DNA from: Streptomyces sp. ISL-11
GTDB taxonomy: Bacteria > Actinomycetota > Actinomycetes > Streptomycetales > Streptomycetaceae
Direction of reading: 5' to 3'
Length of the DNA stretch: 43,578 bases
NCBI RefSeq assembly: GCF_018614525.1
Contig: NZ_JAGGOL010000121.1
Location: 1 to 43,578, forward strand
Made by a program: the position numbers and the translations under genes
Part shown: piece by piece, positions 1 to 8,618 of the stretch
Layout: each line of letters opens with the position of its first letter
How positions within the stretch are numbered: the first letter of the stretch is position 1
Notes under the pieces: model-generated
The model's database searches: none
What the model was told of the DNA's origin: nothing
The model's input: only the letters and a program-made list of their open reading frames with translations

Positions 1-1131
1 GCAGCGCCCGGTGCTCCCGGCGCCCCCGCCGGGCCCGGCGGCAACGTGCACCACGCGGCCACCATGCTCGCGGGCCCCGGGACCCCGGGCGCCCCCGCCG
101 CACCCGCCGCACCCGCGTACGGCTATCCCCAGGCCCCCACCGGCCTGCCGACCGTCGGCCCCGGCTACATGGCCGTACTGCGCTACCGCGCGCCCGACGG
201 TTCGGAGCAGCAGCTGATCCGGCGCAGCGCGCCGGGCACGCCGCACCCGGAGTGGCAGATCCTGCACGAGCTGCGGGCGATGAACGTGCCGCCGCAGCAG
301 GTGCTGGAGCTGCACACGGAGCTGGAGTCGTGTGACCTGCCGGGCGGTTACTGCGCGCGCATGGTGCGCGAGACGTGGCCGCAGGTGAGGGTCAGTCATA
401 CGGCCGGGTACGGGCGGGATCATCTGACGCGGCAGCAGGGTGTGCGTCATCTGGTGGCGCATCAGGGTGAGCTGCACCAGGTCGCCGACGGGCCGGCGCG
501 GCCGGCGCCGAACCGGGTGCCGTTGCCGCATCCGGGCCAGGTGCGGCAGGCGCCGCCGGTGGGTCCGGAGGCTGTCGCGCACGAGCTGGCGGAGTCGTTC
601 GGTCCGCAGGGTGTGTTCCGGTTCGACCAGCGTGCGGTGTCGCGGCAGGGCGTGCCGGAGGTCGTGGCGCAGACGCTCGTGTGGGCGGGGCTGCCGGTGG
701 ACTTCGGGCCGTTCTTCTGGGGTCAGGCGCAGCCGGGCCGGCCGGTGCCGACGCTGGCGGAGCTGGCGGCGGAGCGGGGTGTGCGGCCGGCGCCGGACGC
801 GGGTTCGTATCTGGTGATGGGCAGTGATTTCGGCCGTCAGCTGTGTGTGCAGTACGGGACGGCGCACATCGTGGCGGTGCCGCTGGAGGCGGGGCCGGAC
901 GGTGGGCCGGTGCCGCCGCAGTTCGTCAACACGAGCCTTCCTCAGTTCGTACGCTCTTTGGCTCTGCTCGGGAAGATGTGGCGCTGGCGCTACGGGCTGA
1001 CCCCGGAGCAGGCCGGGCGCTGGACCGTGGACTTCCAGGAGCAGCTGTTGGCGCTGGACGCGGCGGCGTTGTCGTCGCCGGAGAATTGGTGGGCCGTGCT
1101 GGTGGAGCAGATGTGGGACGGTCTGTTCTAG
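1..1131 (+). CDS. Deaminase-like / SUKH-4 family protein, 5' truncated by window edge
   Basis: The frame is open from base 1, so the true start lies outside the window; the GTG at 46 is internal or at best an alternative start. The first ~50 residues are a Gly/Pro/Ala-rich linker. Next comes a segment with HPEWQILHE followed ~30 residues later by CDLPGGYC. This resembles the zinc-ligand layout (HxE ... CxxxxxxC) of the nucleic-acid/nucleotide deaminase fold seen in bacterial toxin and immunity proteins. The C-terminal ~130 residues (from about YLVMGSDFGRQLCVQY to the end) match the SUKH-4 immunity fold, with a conserved Trp-rich tail. Streptomycetes carry such fused proteins as conserved cytosolic proteins of unknown role; whether the deaminase is active cannot be judged from sequence. 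A strong terminator follows 26 bp after the TAG stop. Confidence 0.75.
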   Translation, partial: AAPGAPGAPAGPGGNVHHAATMLAGPGTPGAPAAPAAPAYGYPQAPTGLPTVGPGYMAVLRYRAPDGSEQQLIRRSAPGTPHPEWQILHELRAMNVPPQQVLELHTELESCDLPGGYCARMVRETWPQVRVSHTAGYGRDHLTRQQGVRHLVAHQGELHQVADGPARPAPNRVPLPHPGQVRQAPPVGPEAVAHELAESFGPQGVFRFDQRAVSRQGVPEVVAQTLVWAGLPVDFGPFFWGQAQPGRPVPTLAELAAERGVRPAPDAGSYLVMGSDFGRQLCVQYGTAHIVAVPLEAGPDGGPVPPQFVNTSLPQFVRSLALLGKMWRWRYGLTPEQAGRWTVDFQEQLLALDAAALSSPENWWAVLVEQMWDGLF

Positions 1132-1156
1132 GGGGCCGGCCGATGTGTTGAGGACG

Positions 1157-1194
1157 CAGGGCGCTCGACCCTTGGTGGGGGGTCGGGCGCCCTG
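1157..1194 (+). terminator. Rho-independent-type hairpin after the deaminase/SUKH gene
   Basis: A 15-bp stem (1157-1171 with 1180-1194, one G-U pair) closes an 8-nt loop just past the stop at 1131. No long U tract follows, which is usual for streptomycete terminators. Confidence 0.7.
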
Positions 1195-1325
1195 TGGTGT
1201 CGGCTGGCGCATTCTTGACAGAAGAAGCGGGCGGAGTGTCGCGTTTCGGACATTTCCGTTGTCCAGGAATGATGTGCGCCGGACCGCGTCACATACCGGT
1301 TATCCGGGATATAAGGGGCTTCAGG

Positions 1326-2231
1326 ATGAGTGCATCGGTATCTCCCGACGGTTTCGCTGTGGTACGGGGCCGTGGTTACCGACCTGATCAGGTGGAGCGC
1401 GCTCTCGTCGATTTCGCGCGTCAGCGCGATGCCGCGTGGGAGCGGGCGGCGCGGCTGACGGTGCTGACGCGGGAGATGGAGGAGGAGGTCGCGCGGCTGG
1501 GCCGGGTGGTCGAGCAGCTCCCGCCGCAGACGTACGAGTCGCTCGGGCACCGGGCGCAGGGCCTGCTGTTCACGGCGCAGGCCGAGGCGGCGGGGCTGCG
1601 CGAGCGCGCGGAGGCGGCGGCCGCGGAGCTGATGGACGCGGTGAACGGCCACGGGCACGCGGTGCGCGAGGCGGCGCAGACGTACGCGACGACGCTGCGC
1701 GCCGAGGCCGACGAGTGGGCGCGGCAGGCGCTGGACGCGGCGCAGGCCGTGGCCGACGACGTGCGGGCGGTCGCGCGGCGCGAGGTGAAGGAGCAGCGGG
1801 GCGCGGCACTGGCGGCGCTGAAGGAGATGCGGCAGCGGACCGCGGCGGCGCTGGCGGAGCAGGAGCAGGACCACGCCGAGCGATGGGACGTGGCCGGGCG
1901 CGAGCTCGCCGAGCGGGAGGCGGCGGTGGAGGCGCGGATCGCGGCGATGGAGGAGTACGGGCGGCACGCCCTGGCCGAGGCGCAGCGCCGGTACGCGGAG
2001 GCCGAGGAGGCGGCGCGGCACGGTCAGGAGGACGCCGAGGCGCAGGGCGCGACGCTGATCTCGCACGCGCGGGTGCGCGAGGAGCGGGTGCACCGCGACA
2101 CGGAGCGGATGCTGCGCGAGCACGAGGAACGGCGCGAGGAGCTGCGGGCGCACATGGCGCACGTGCGGCACAGCCTGGCGGCGCTGACGGGCAAGCCGGT
2201 CGCGGAGGACGCGGGCGCGGGAGACGTGTGA
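1326..2231 (+). CDS. DivIVA/FilP-like coiled-coil protein ('cellulose-binding protein' family)
   Basis: 301 aa. The N-terminus (GFAVVRGRGYRPDQVERAL) resembles the DivIVA-type membrane-targeting/dimerisation segment found in streptomycete proteins annotated 'cellulose-binding protein', to which FilP belongs. The rest is almost unbroken Ala/Glu/Arg heptad sequence, a long coiled coil, with no catalytic motif and no signal peptide. The likely role is cytoskeletal or scaffolding at the cell pole or septum (inference from family). I chose ATG 1326 because the conserved N-terminal motif starts immediately after it; longer upstream starts add low-complexity, non-family sequence. The ribosome binding site (AGGGG about 8 bp upstream) is moderate. 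The gene ends at a perfect bidirectional hairpin shared with the convergent transglycosylase gene. Confidence 0.85.
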   Translation: MSASVSPDGFAVVRGRGYRPDQVERALVDFARQRDAAWERAARLTVLTREMEEEVARLGRVVEQLPPQTYESLGHRAQGLLFTAQAEAAGLRERAEAAAAELMDAVNGHGHAVREAAQTYATTLRAEADEWARQALDAAQAVADDVRAVARREVKEQRGAALAALKEMRQRTAAALAEQEQDHAERWDVAGRELAEREAAVEARIAAMEEYGRHALAEAQRRYAEAEEAARHGQEDAEAQGATLISHARVREERVHRDTERMLREHEERREELRAHMAHVRHSLAALTGKPVAEDAGAGDV

Positions 2232-2235
2232 GGTG

Positions 2236-2263
2236 CCGTCCCGCCCCGGGTGGGGCGGGACGG
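2236..2263. terminator. Bidirectional terminator between convergent genes
   Basis: A perfect 12-bp inverted repeat (2236-2247 / 2252-2263) with a GGGT loop sits 5 bp after the coiled-coil gene and 10 bp after the end of the transglycosylase gene on the other strand. Confidence 0.8.
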
Positions 2264-2273
2264 CGGGTGGTGA

Positions 2274-4016
2274 TCAGCCGGCCGGGGTGGCCGGGGTGGT
2301 GGGCGGCTTCTGCGGCTCGGGGGCCACGACGGTGAGGTGCAGGACGAGCGTCGTGCCGTCGGCGGTGGCCAGGCACAGGGTGTAGGCGCCGGTGTTCCCG
2401 TCGGTGAAGAGCTCGGGCAGGGTGAGCACGCCGTCCTCGCCGGTCGGGTCGAGGTCGAGGGTGCGTACGGGCTTGCCGTCGTCCTTGAAGTACGGGCCGT
2501 TCTTGGTGTCGGTCTTCCCGTCGGCCGCGGCCACGGTGGCGCTGACGCCGAGGCCCTTGACCGCCTTGTCCTTCTCCAGCGCCTTGATCTTGATGCGGCC
2601 GGTGAAGGAGCCGTTCGGGGTGGCCTTGAGGGGCTCGTCGCCGACGCGGAGCAGGGTGTCGGCGTGGACGGCCTTGGCGGCCTTGACGGTGGCGTAGAAG
2701 TCGACGGCCTTGATGCTGTCGCGGCCCTCGACGGTGGCGTGGAGCGTGAACTGGCCGGTCTTGTCGCCCGCGAGGATCTTCTGGGCGGGGGCGATGCCGT
2801 CGGCGCCGGTGCTGACGGTGATCCTGGTGCTTCCGTCGTGGAAGCGCGCCTGGGTGTCGCCGATGATCTCGAAGCGGACGCGGGTGCCGGCGGTCGGCTT
2901 GCCGGCCTTGTCCAGAGTCCGTACGAGCGCCCCTTCGAAGGTCCCGCCCGCCGTGGTCTCCCACGTGCCGGCGCCGAGGCGTTCGAGGCGGGTGACGGGG
3001 GCGGGCGGGGTGGGCTTGTCGCCGCCGTCGCCGGGCTTGCCCGGCTTGCCCGGCTTGCTGGGCTCGCTGGGCTTGCTCGGCTCACTGGGCTTGGTGGGCT
3101 TCTGTGTGCCGGGCTTGGCGGGCGTGCTCGGCGTGCTCGGGCTGCTCGGCCGGACCGGCGTGCTCGGCGTGGGGGTGGTGCCCGGGGTGCTCGGCGCGGG
3201 GCTCGTGCCCGGCGTGCTGTCCGAGGGGTTGCCGGGGGTGACCGGCAGCGGAGCCACGTTGCCGCTCTGGTACTTGCGCATCCAGGCGGTGACGGAAGTG
3301 ACGTACTCGGAAGACGGGTTGTAGGCGAGGATCGCCTTGCGGAGGTCCTTGGGGTCGTTCAGGTCCCGGCCGCTCGCGCACAAGTACTTGGCGGTGCCGA
3401 GCGACGAGTCGAAGATGTTGTTGGGGTTCTTCTCGCCGTCGCCGTTGCCGTCGGAGGCGAACAGCTCCCACGTGGACGGTATGAACTGGGTGGGGCCGAC
3501 GGCTCTGTCGTACTGGGCGTCGTCGTCCCAGCGGCCGCGGTCGGTGTCCTTCACCGTCGCGAACTGTCCGCCCGTCAGGCGGGGCCCTAGGATCTTCCGG
3601 TCGCTGAGCCCGCTGGAGAGCAGCTTTCTGCCCTCCATGGTGCCGTGCACCGACTCCACCTGGCCGATGCCCGCGATGAGCTCCCAGGGGATGTGACAGT
3701 TGGGCCGCTCCGCCTGCATGGCCTGCGCGGCCTTGCGGTACGCCTCCAGGGCCGTGGCCGGGATGCCCGTGGCGCCGTCCTGGCCGCTGGGCTTGGGCCG
3801 CCCGCCCGGCGAACGGGGCTTGAGGTCGGGCAGGGTGAGGTTGGGCGTGCCGTGCGGCAGCCCCTGCGGGTTGTCGGGGCCCGGGGCGGTGTCGTCGGCG
3901 TCGGCGGTGTTGTGCGGAGGGGCGACGCCGACCGCGGCGGTCAGGCTGGCGATGAGCAGGGCCGTGCACAGTCCCTGCCGGGAGACGCTGGCAGCGCGAG
4001 TCGGGAGAATCTTCAC
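2274..4016 (-). CDS. Secreted lytic murein transglycosylase with C-terminal Ig-like domains
   Basis: 580 aa from GTG 4016, chosen because GGAAG lies ~9 bp upstream and the start gives a proper signal peptide (basic n-region, hydrophobic core residues 18-33); upstream in-frame starts add unrelated sequence. Residues ~85-300 are an SltB/MltB-type transglycosylase domain: GIGQVES with presumed catalytic Glu121, AVGPTQFIPSTW, and LRKAILAYNPSSEYV. A long Pro/Ser/Thr-rich linker (short Pro-Ser-Thr, Ser-Lys-Pro and Lys-Pro-Gly repeats, ~305-380) leads to two beta-sandwich, invasin/Big-1-like domains at the C-terminus. It should cleave peptidoglycan glycan strands outside the membrane; the terminal domains may anchor it to wall polymers (inference). 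It stands alone, convergent with the coiled-coil gene and divergent from the ABC operon. Confidence 0.88.
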   Translation of the reverse strand: MKILPTRAASVSRQGLCTALLIASLTAAVGVAPPHNTADADDTAPGPDNPQGLPHGTPNLTLPDLKPRSPGGRPKPSGQDGATGIPATALEAYRKAAQAMQAERPNCHIPWELIAGIGQVESVHGTMEGRKLLSSGLSDRKILGPRLTGGQFATVKDTDRGRWDDDAQYDRAVGPTQFIPSTWELFASDGNGDGEKNPNNIFDSSLGTAKYLCASGRDLNDPKDLRKAILAYNPSSEYVTSVTAWMRKYQSGNVAPLPVTPGNPSDSTPGTSPAPSTPGTTPTPSTPVRPSSPSTPSTPAKPGTQKPTKPSEPSKPSEPSKPGKPGKPGDGGDKPTPPAPVTRLERLGAGTWETTAGGTFEGALVRTLDKAGKPTAGTRVRFEIIGDTQARFHDGSTRITVSTGADGIAPAQKILAGDKTGQFTLHATVEGRDSIKAVDFYATVKAAKAVHADTLLRVGDEPLKATPNGSFTGRIKIKALEKDKAVKGLGVSATVAAADGKTDTKNGPYFKDDGKPVRTLDLDPTGEDGVLTLPELFTDGNTGAYTLCLATADGTTLVLHLTVVAPEPQKPPTTPATPAG

Positions 4017-4089
4017 GGATGCTGCTTCCTTCGAGGCCGTCGGCCGGTGCGAAGGGGGTCGCACGATGCCCCCTCGGCCATGGAACCGA

Positions 4090-4119
4090 ACACTAATTCC
4101 CGACGGCCCCAATTGTCTT
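4090..4119 (-). promoter_or_regulatory. Candidate promoter of the transglycosylase gene
   Basis: Read on the minus strand: AAGACA (4119-4114), an 18-bp spacer, then TAGTGT (4095-4090), which fits the streptomycete TANNNT -10. It lies about 75 bp before the GTG start. This is a sequence match only. Confidence 0.4.
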
Positions 4120-4421
4120 GTCGCGGGGACTGCTTCACGTATTCTTCGCTCTTCGTTCCCCGGACGGAATGGATTCTTCGCCCGTTTCCCGGCTGTTTCC
4201 GGCGCCTGTCCGCTCCGAGGCGCGTTCCCTGTGCACGCATTTTCGGTCACTCCCCTCCACGCCCCGGCGCCCGGGCGCCAGGGGCCCGGCCGACCCTGAG
4301 ACACGGACGCGGGCAACGCTTTTTCCCCTAGGGGTCGTTCCTCACTTTCTCCCCCGCGCGGTTCGTACCGCAGCAGGAGGAGCGCCGGGAAGACGCTGCC
4401 TAGCCTTTTCTGTGGGCGTCC

Positions 4422-4453
4422 GGAGGGGTGCTGGTAGGGCTAGCACCACCTCC
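4422..4453. promoter_or_regulatory. Inverted repeat upstream of the first ABC exporter operon
   Basis: GGAGGGGTGCT and AGCACCACCTCC form an 11-bp imperfect inverted repeat (one extra base) around a 9-nt centre that contains a TAGGGC -10-like element. It lies ~105 bp before the ATPase start, so it could be an operator or a leader hairpin. The rest of the 540-bp gap 4017-4558 shows no convincing gene. Confidence 0.35.
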
Positions 4454-4558
4454 GATAGACGGACGAGCACCATCGTGGCCGGCGCCCGGATCCCGCAGGC
4501 TGAGCAGGTGACCCGGTAGCGCGGGCGCAGTGGACATTGAAGACATAGGAGACTCACC

Positions 4559-5383
4559 GTGACTACCGCCGTATCGATTCCCAGGACCGGGGGCAGTGGA
4601 GGGCATGCGGCCGTCGCGGCGAGGGCCCGTCAGGTCGTCAAGGCGTACGGAGCGGGGGAGACCCGCGTCGTCGCCCTCGACAGCGTGGACGTGGACATCG
4701 CCCGCGGGCAGTTCACCGCGATCATGGGCCCGTCCGGCTCCGGCAAGTCGACGCTGATGCACTGCCTGGCCGGCCTCGACACCGTCACCTCCGGGCAGAT
4801 ATTCATCGACGACACCGAGATCACCGGGCTCAAGGACAAGAGGCTCACGCGGCTGCGCCGGGACCGGATCGGGTTCATCTTCCAGGCGTTCAACCTGCTG
4901 CCGACGCTCAACGCCCTGGAGAACATCACGCTCCCCATGGACATCGCCGGCCGCAAGCCCGACCGGGCCTGGCTGGATCGCGTCGTGGAGACCGTGGGCC
5001 TGGCGGGCCGGCTGAAGCACCGGCCCAACCAGCTCTCCGGCGGCCAGCAGCAGCGCGTCGCCGTGGCGCGCGCCCTCGCCGCCCGCCCCGAGATCATCTT
5101 CGGGGACGAGCCGACCGGAAACCTCGACTCGCGGGCCGGCGCCGAGGTGCTGGGCTTCCTGCGGCAGTCGGTCGACGAGCTGGGCCAGACCATCGTCATG
5201 GTCACCCACGACCCGGTCGCCGCCTCCTACGCGGACCGTGTGCTGTATCTGGCCGACGGCCGGATCGTCGACGAGATGTACGCCCCGACCGCGGACGCGG
5301 TCCTTGAACGCATGCTGCGATTCATGCCGGGGGGCGACCCCCGGACCCCCGGAGACTTCGACGCCCGCGGGCGGGTGTCGTGA
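4559..5383 (+). CDS. ABC transporter ATP-binding protein (MacB/LolD type)
   Basis: 274 aa from GTG 4559 with AGGAGA 7 bp upstream. Walker A is GPSGSGKST (57-65), the Q-loop lies in FIFQAFNLLPT, the ABC signature is LSGGQQQRVAVARAL (from 159), Walker B/D-loop is IIFGDEPTGNLDS, and the switch is MVTHDP. This is the compact ATPase class that drives MacB/FtsX mechanotransmission exporters rather than import of small solutes. It overlaps the next gene by 4 bp (GTGA), so the two are translationally coupled and certainly form one complex. The substrate is unknown. A closely similar pair lies on the opposite strand at 33613-36986. Confidence 0.95.
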   Translation: MTTAVSIPRTGGSGGHAAVAARARQVVKAYGAGETRVVALDSVDVDIARGQFTAIMGPSGSGKSTLMHCLAGLDTVTSGQIFIDDTEITGLKDKRLTRLRRDRIGFIFQAFNLLPTLNALENITLPMDIAGRKPDRAWLDRVVETVGLAGRLKHRPNQLSGGQQQRVAVARALAARPEIIFGDEPTGNLDSRAGAEVLGFLRQSVDELGQTIVMVTHDPVAASYADRVLYLADGRIVDEMYAPTADAVLERMLRFMPGGDPRTPGDFDARGRVS

Positions 5384-7941
5384 CCGTCCTCAAGACCTCC
5401 TTCCGCAACTTCCTGGCCCACAAGGGCCGGATGGCGCTCTCCGCCGTCGCGGTGCTGCTGTCGGTGGCGTTCGTCTGCGGCACGCTGGTGTTCACCGACA
5501 CCATGACCGCCACGTTCGACAAGCTCTTCGCCTCCACCGCCGCCGACGTCAGCGTCAGCCCCCCGAAGAACGACGACGCCCAGGAGACCGGCAAGCCCCA
5601 GACCCTCCCGGCCTCGCTCCGCGACCGCCTCGCCAAGGTCCAGGGCGTCGGCAAGGTCGAACCGCACGCCACCAGCCGGCAGATCTCGGCGGCCGACGCC
5701 AAGAAGAAGAGCATCGGCCCCGACTCCGGTGCCCCCACGATCGGCACCAACTGGGACGAGAGCCAGAAGAAGTCCGTCGAGATCACCACCGGCCACGAGC
5801 CGCACGGCGCGAAGGAGGTCGTCCTCGACTCCGACACCGCCGACAAGCGCCACGTCAAGACGGGTGACGCGCTGCGCGTGTCCGCCGCTCCGGGCGACTT
5901 CACCGTGACGGTCGTCGGCCTCGCCACGTACAAGACGACCAACCCCGGCGCGGCCATCCTCTACTTCGACACCCCCACCGCGCAGGCCAGGCTGCTCGGC
6001 ACCACCGGCGCGTACAGCTCCTACGGCCTGACCGCCGCCTCCGGCGTCAGCGACGAGCAGCTCAAGACCAGCGTCACCGCTGCCGTGGGCACCGGCTACA
6101 CCGTGCACACCGCCGCCGAGACCAACGAAGAGAACAAGGACGAGATCGGCTCCGTCCTCGACGTCATGAAGTACGCGCTGCTCGGCTTCGCCGGCATCGC
6201 CCTCCTCGTCGGCATCTTCCTCATCGTCAACACCTTCTCCATGCTGGTCGCCCAGCGCACCCGCGAGATCGGCCTGATGCGGGCCATCGGCTCCAGCCGG
6301 AAGCAGATCAACCGCTCGGTGCTGGTGGAGGCGCTGCTGCTCGGCGTCGTCGGTTCGGTGCTCGGCATCGGCGGCGGCATCGCGCTCGCCGTCGGCCTGA
6401 TGGAGCTCATGGGCTCGATGGGCATGAAGCTCGACACCTCCGAGCTGACCATCAAGCCCACCACCCCGGTCGTGGGCCTGCTCATCGGCGTCGTCGTCAC
6501 CGTGCTCGCCGCCTACCTGCCCGCCCGCCGGGCCTCGAAGATCTCCCCGATGGCCGCCCTGCGCGACTCCGGCAACCCCGCCGACGCCAAGGCCGGCAAG
6601 GTCCGGGCCGCCCTCGGCCTGCTGATGACCGCCGCCGGCGCGGCCGCGCTGCTGGCCGGCGGGAACGCCGACGAGGCGGGCGCGGGCTCCTCGCTCCTGG
6701 GCCTGGGCGTGCTGCTGACCCTGCTCGGCTTCGTGGTCGTCGGACCGCTGCTGGCCGGCTTCGTCGTCCGCGCCCTCGGCGCGGTCGTCCTGCGGATCTT
6801 CGGACCCGTCGGCCGCCTCGCCGAGCGCAACGCGCTGCGCAACCCGCGCCGTACGGGCGCCACGGCCTCCGCGCTGATGATCGGCCTCGCGCTGGTCGCC
6901 GCCCTGTCGGTGGTGGGCTCCTCCATGGTCGCCTCGGCGACCGGCCAGCTCGACAAGTCGGTGGGCGCGGACTTCATCATCGGCGGCGACACCGGGCCGC
7001 TGACCCCGGCCATGGTCAAGGCCGTCAAGTCCGCCGGGCACGTCGAGCACGTCACCGAGACCGCGTCCGTCAGCGCCAGGCTCACCCTGCCCGACGGGAA
7101 GACGGACACCCAGCGGCTGACCGCCGCCAGCCCCACGTACGCCGACGACCTGCGCATCGAGACGGTCCGGGGCAAGCTGAAGGACGCCTACGCCAAGGAC
7201 GCCATGTCGGTGCCCGAGGGCTACGCGAAGGACCACCGGATCAAGCTCGGCGACAAGCTGCCCGTCACCATGGTCGACGGCCGGCGCGCCGCGCTGAAGG
7301 TCACCGCGATCACCTCGGACGACACCGCCTTCGACAAGGGCGCGATGTACACGGACATCGCCACCGCCCGGCAGTACCTGCCCGCCGACAAGATGCCGCC
7401 GCCGGTGATGCTGTTCGCCAAGGCCGCCGACGGCCAGGCGAAGGAGGCGGCCGCCTCCCTCAAGGCGGCGGTCGAGGACTACCCGCAGATCAAGGTCCGT
7501 GACCAGGCCGACTACAAGGCGCTGATCAAGGACCAGGTCGGCCAGCTCCTCAACATGATCTACGGGCTGCTGGCCCTGGCGATCATCGTCGCGGTGCTCG
7601 GCGTCGTGAACACCCTCGCCCTGTCGGTCGTCGAGCGCACCCGCGAGATCGGCCTGCTGCGCGCCATCGGCCTCTCCCGCCGCCAGATGCGCCGCATGAT
7701 CCGCCTGGAGTCGGTGGTCATCGCCCTCTTCGGCGCGCTGCTGGGCCTGGGCCTGGGCATGGCCTGGGGCGTCACGGCCCACAAGCTCCTGGCCCTCCAG
7801 GGCCTCGGTGTCCTGGAGATCCCCTGGCCGACGATCACCTGGGTGTTCCTCGGCTCCGCGGTGGTCGGCCTGCTCGCGGCCCTGGTCCCGGCGTTCCGGG
7901 CGGGCCGGATGAACGTCCTGAACGCGATCGCGACGGACTAG
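5380..7941 (+). CDS. ABC transporter permease (MacB/FtsX family, double FtsX core)
   Basis: 853 aa. There is one transmembrane helix near residues 16-36 and a periplasmic-type domain (~40-260). A first FtsX core follows, with ARxTREIGLMRAIGSSRKQI-like coupling sequence after a helix at ~265-285. A central pair of helices, a second extracytoplasmic domain and a C-terminal FtsX core with SVVERTREIGLLRAIG complete it. About ten membrane helices are expected, the usual architecture for actinobacterial proteins of this family (~840 aa). It works with the ATPase encoded 4 bp upstream in extruding or extracting an unknown lipophilic or envelope substrate. Confidence 0.93.
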   Translation: MTVLKTSFRNFLAHKGRMALSAVAVLLSVAFVCGTLVFTDTMTATFDKLFASTAADVSVSPPKNDDAQETGKPQTLPASLRDRLAKVQGVGKVEPHATSRQISAADAKKKSIGPDSGAPTIGTNWDESQKKSVEITTGHEPHGAKEVVLDSDTADKRHVKTGDALRVSAAPGDFTVTVVGLATYKTTNPGAAILYFDTPTAQARLLGTTGAYSSYGLTAASGVSDEQLKTSVTAAVGTGYTVHTAAETNEENKDEIGSVLDVMKYALLGFAGIALLVGIFLIVNTFSMLVAQRTREIGLMRAIGSSRKQINRSVLVEALLLGVVGSVLGIGGGIALAVGLMELMGSMGMKLDTSELTIKPTTPVVGLLIGVVVTVLAAYLPARRASKISPMAALRDSGNPADAKAGKVRAALGLLMTAAGAAALLAGGNADEAGAGSSLLGLGVLLTLLGFVVVGPLLAGFVVRALGAVVLRIFGPVGRLAERNALRNPRRTGATASALMIGLALVAALSVVGSSMVASATGQLDKSVGADFIIGGDTGPLTPAMVKAVKSAGHVEHVTETASVSARLTLPDGKTDTQRLTAASPTYADDLRIETVRGKLKDAYAKDAMSVPEGYAKDHRIKLGDKLPVTMVDGRRAALKVTAITSDDTAFDKGAMYTDIATARQYLPADKMPPPVMLFAKAADGQAKEAAASLKAAVEDYPQIKVRDQADYKALIKDQVGQLLNMIYGLLALAIIVAVLGVVNTLALSVVERTREIGLLRAIGLSRRQMRRMIRLESVVIALFGALLGLGLGMAWGVTAHKLLALQGLGVLEIPWPTITWVFLGSAVVGLLAALVPAFRAGRMNVLNAIATD

Positions 7942-7970
7942 CAGCCTGCTGCCCCTCCGACGAAGTCCGG

Positions 7971-8006
7971 CCCGGACGCGCCACGGGGGTGCGCGTTCGA
8001 GCCGGG
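7971..8006 (+). terminator. Hairpin after the ABC permease, first of two twin copies
   Basis: A GC-rich stem-loop (CCCGGACGCGC with GCGCGT, imperfect beyond) starts 30 bp past the permease stop. Its first 26 nt recur exactly at 8135. The 317-bp gap 7942-8258 holds only these two hairpins and the start region of the next gene. Confidence 0.55.
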
Positions 8007-8134
8007 CTTCTCGCTCTCAGGGAGGACACCAGGTCGCCGTCCGGCGGAGGCGCGGGGCCGGCGATCCGCCCTCGGAGCGACGCCTCGGGCACGTCGCCAC
8101 CGGCATTCTTGTGGCGGCCGCTCGGCCGGGCCGA

Positions 8135-8165
8135 CCCGGACGCGCCACGGGGGTGCGCGTCCGGG
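8135..8165 (+). terminator. Second twin hairpin, 94 bp before the DUF6247-like gene
   Basis: The 26-nt string at 8135-8160 is identical to 7971-7996. Here the stem is nearly perfect (11 bp CCCGGACGCGC / GCGCGTCCGGG with a small bulged loop) and is followed by CGTTTT. It could terminate read-through from the exporter operon. Confidence 0.55.
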
Positions 8166-8258
8166 CCGGGCGTTTTCCGGGTGCCCCCGGGTGTCACCGT
8201 CCGGCCCGTCCGGCCCGCCGGATTGCCGTACGGTGATCGGGCGACCTTGGGAGGACGT

Positions 8259-8618
8259 ATGACCACGCAGCCGGTGCACGACGGTGGGGCGCTGATCCCC
8301 AGACCCGAGAAGACGTTCCCCGCGCTCCGGGCGGCGCTCGCACAGGTCGCGCCGTCCCGGCTGGCGGAGATGACGACCGAGCGCGACACGGTTTTCACGA
8401 TGGCCACCCAGGCCAACAGCTTCGGGCCCATCGCCATGTTCCAGCTCAAGTGGGCCACCGTGATCGAGGTCGAGCGTTTCCCGGACACCGCCCGGCGCCT
8501 GCGCGGCGCCGAGCACGCCGCCCAGACGCTCGACAAGGAGGACCCGGCGTGGCGGGCCGCCATGGACGAGATCCGGGAGATCATGGACGCCGCCCGTGCG
8601 AGGGCCGCCGGTGAGTGA
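8259..8618 (+). CDS. DUF6247-like small protein, putative antitoxin
   Basis: 119 aa from ATG 8259 (GGGAGGAC 3-10 bp upstream). The pattern PEKTFPALRAALAQVAPSRL followed by a short helical region and an Ala/Arg-rich C-terminal helix resembles the DUF6247 family of small streptomycete proteins, which commonly precede a short RelE/ParE-like gene. There is no signal peptide or membrane segment. It overlaps the next gene by 8 bp, so the products are probably made in fixed ratio. The antitoxin role is inferred from size, helical character and the coupled partner; it has not been shown. Confidence 0.7.
   Translation: MTTQPVHDGGALIPRPEKTFPALRAALAQVAPSRLAEMTTERDTVFTMATQANSFGPIAMFQLKWATVIEVERFPDTARRLRGAEHAAQTLDKEDPAWRAAMDEIREIMDAARARAAGE

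Noticed and set aside
1215..1220. TTGACA -35 element before the coiled-coil gene
   Set aside because: No acceptable -10 at 16-19 bp spacing.
5227..7782. Long minus-strand open frame opposite the first ABC permease
   Set aside because: Composition is an artefact of third-position GC; no motif, and it lies wholly opposite a clear permease gene.
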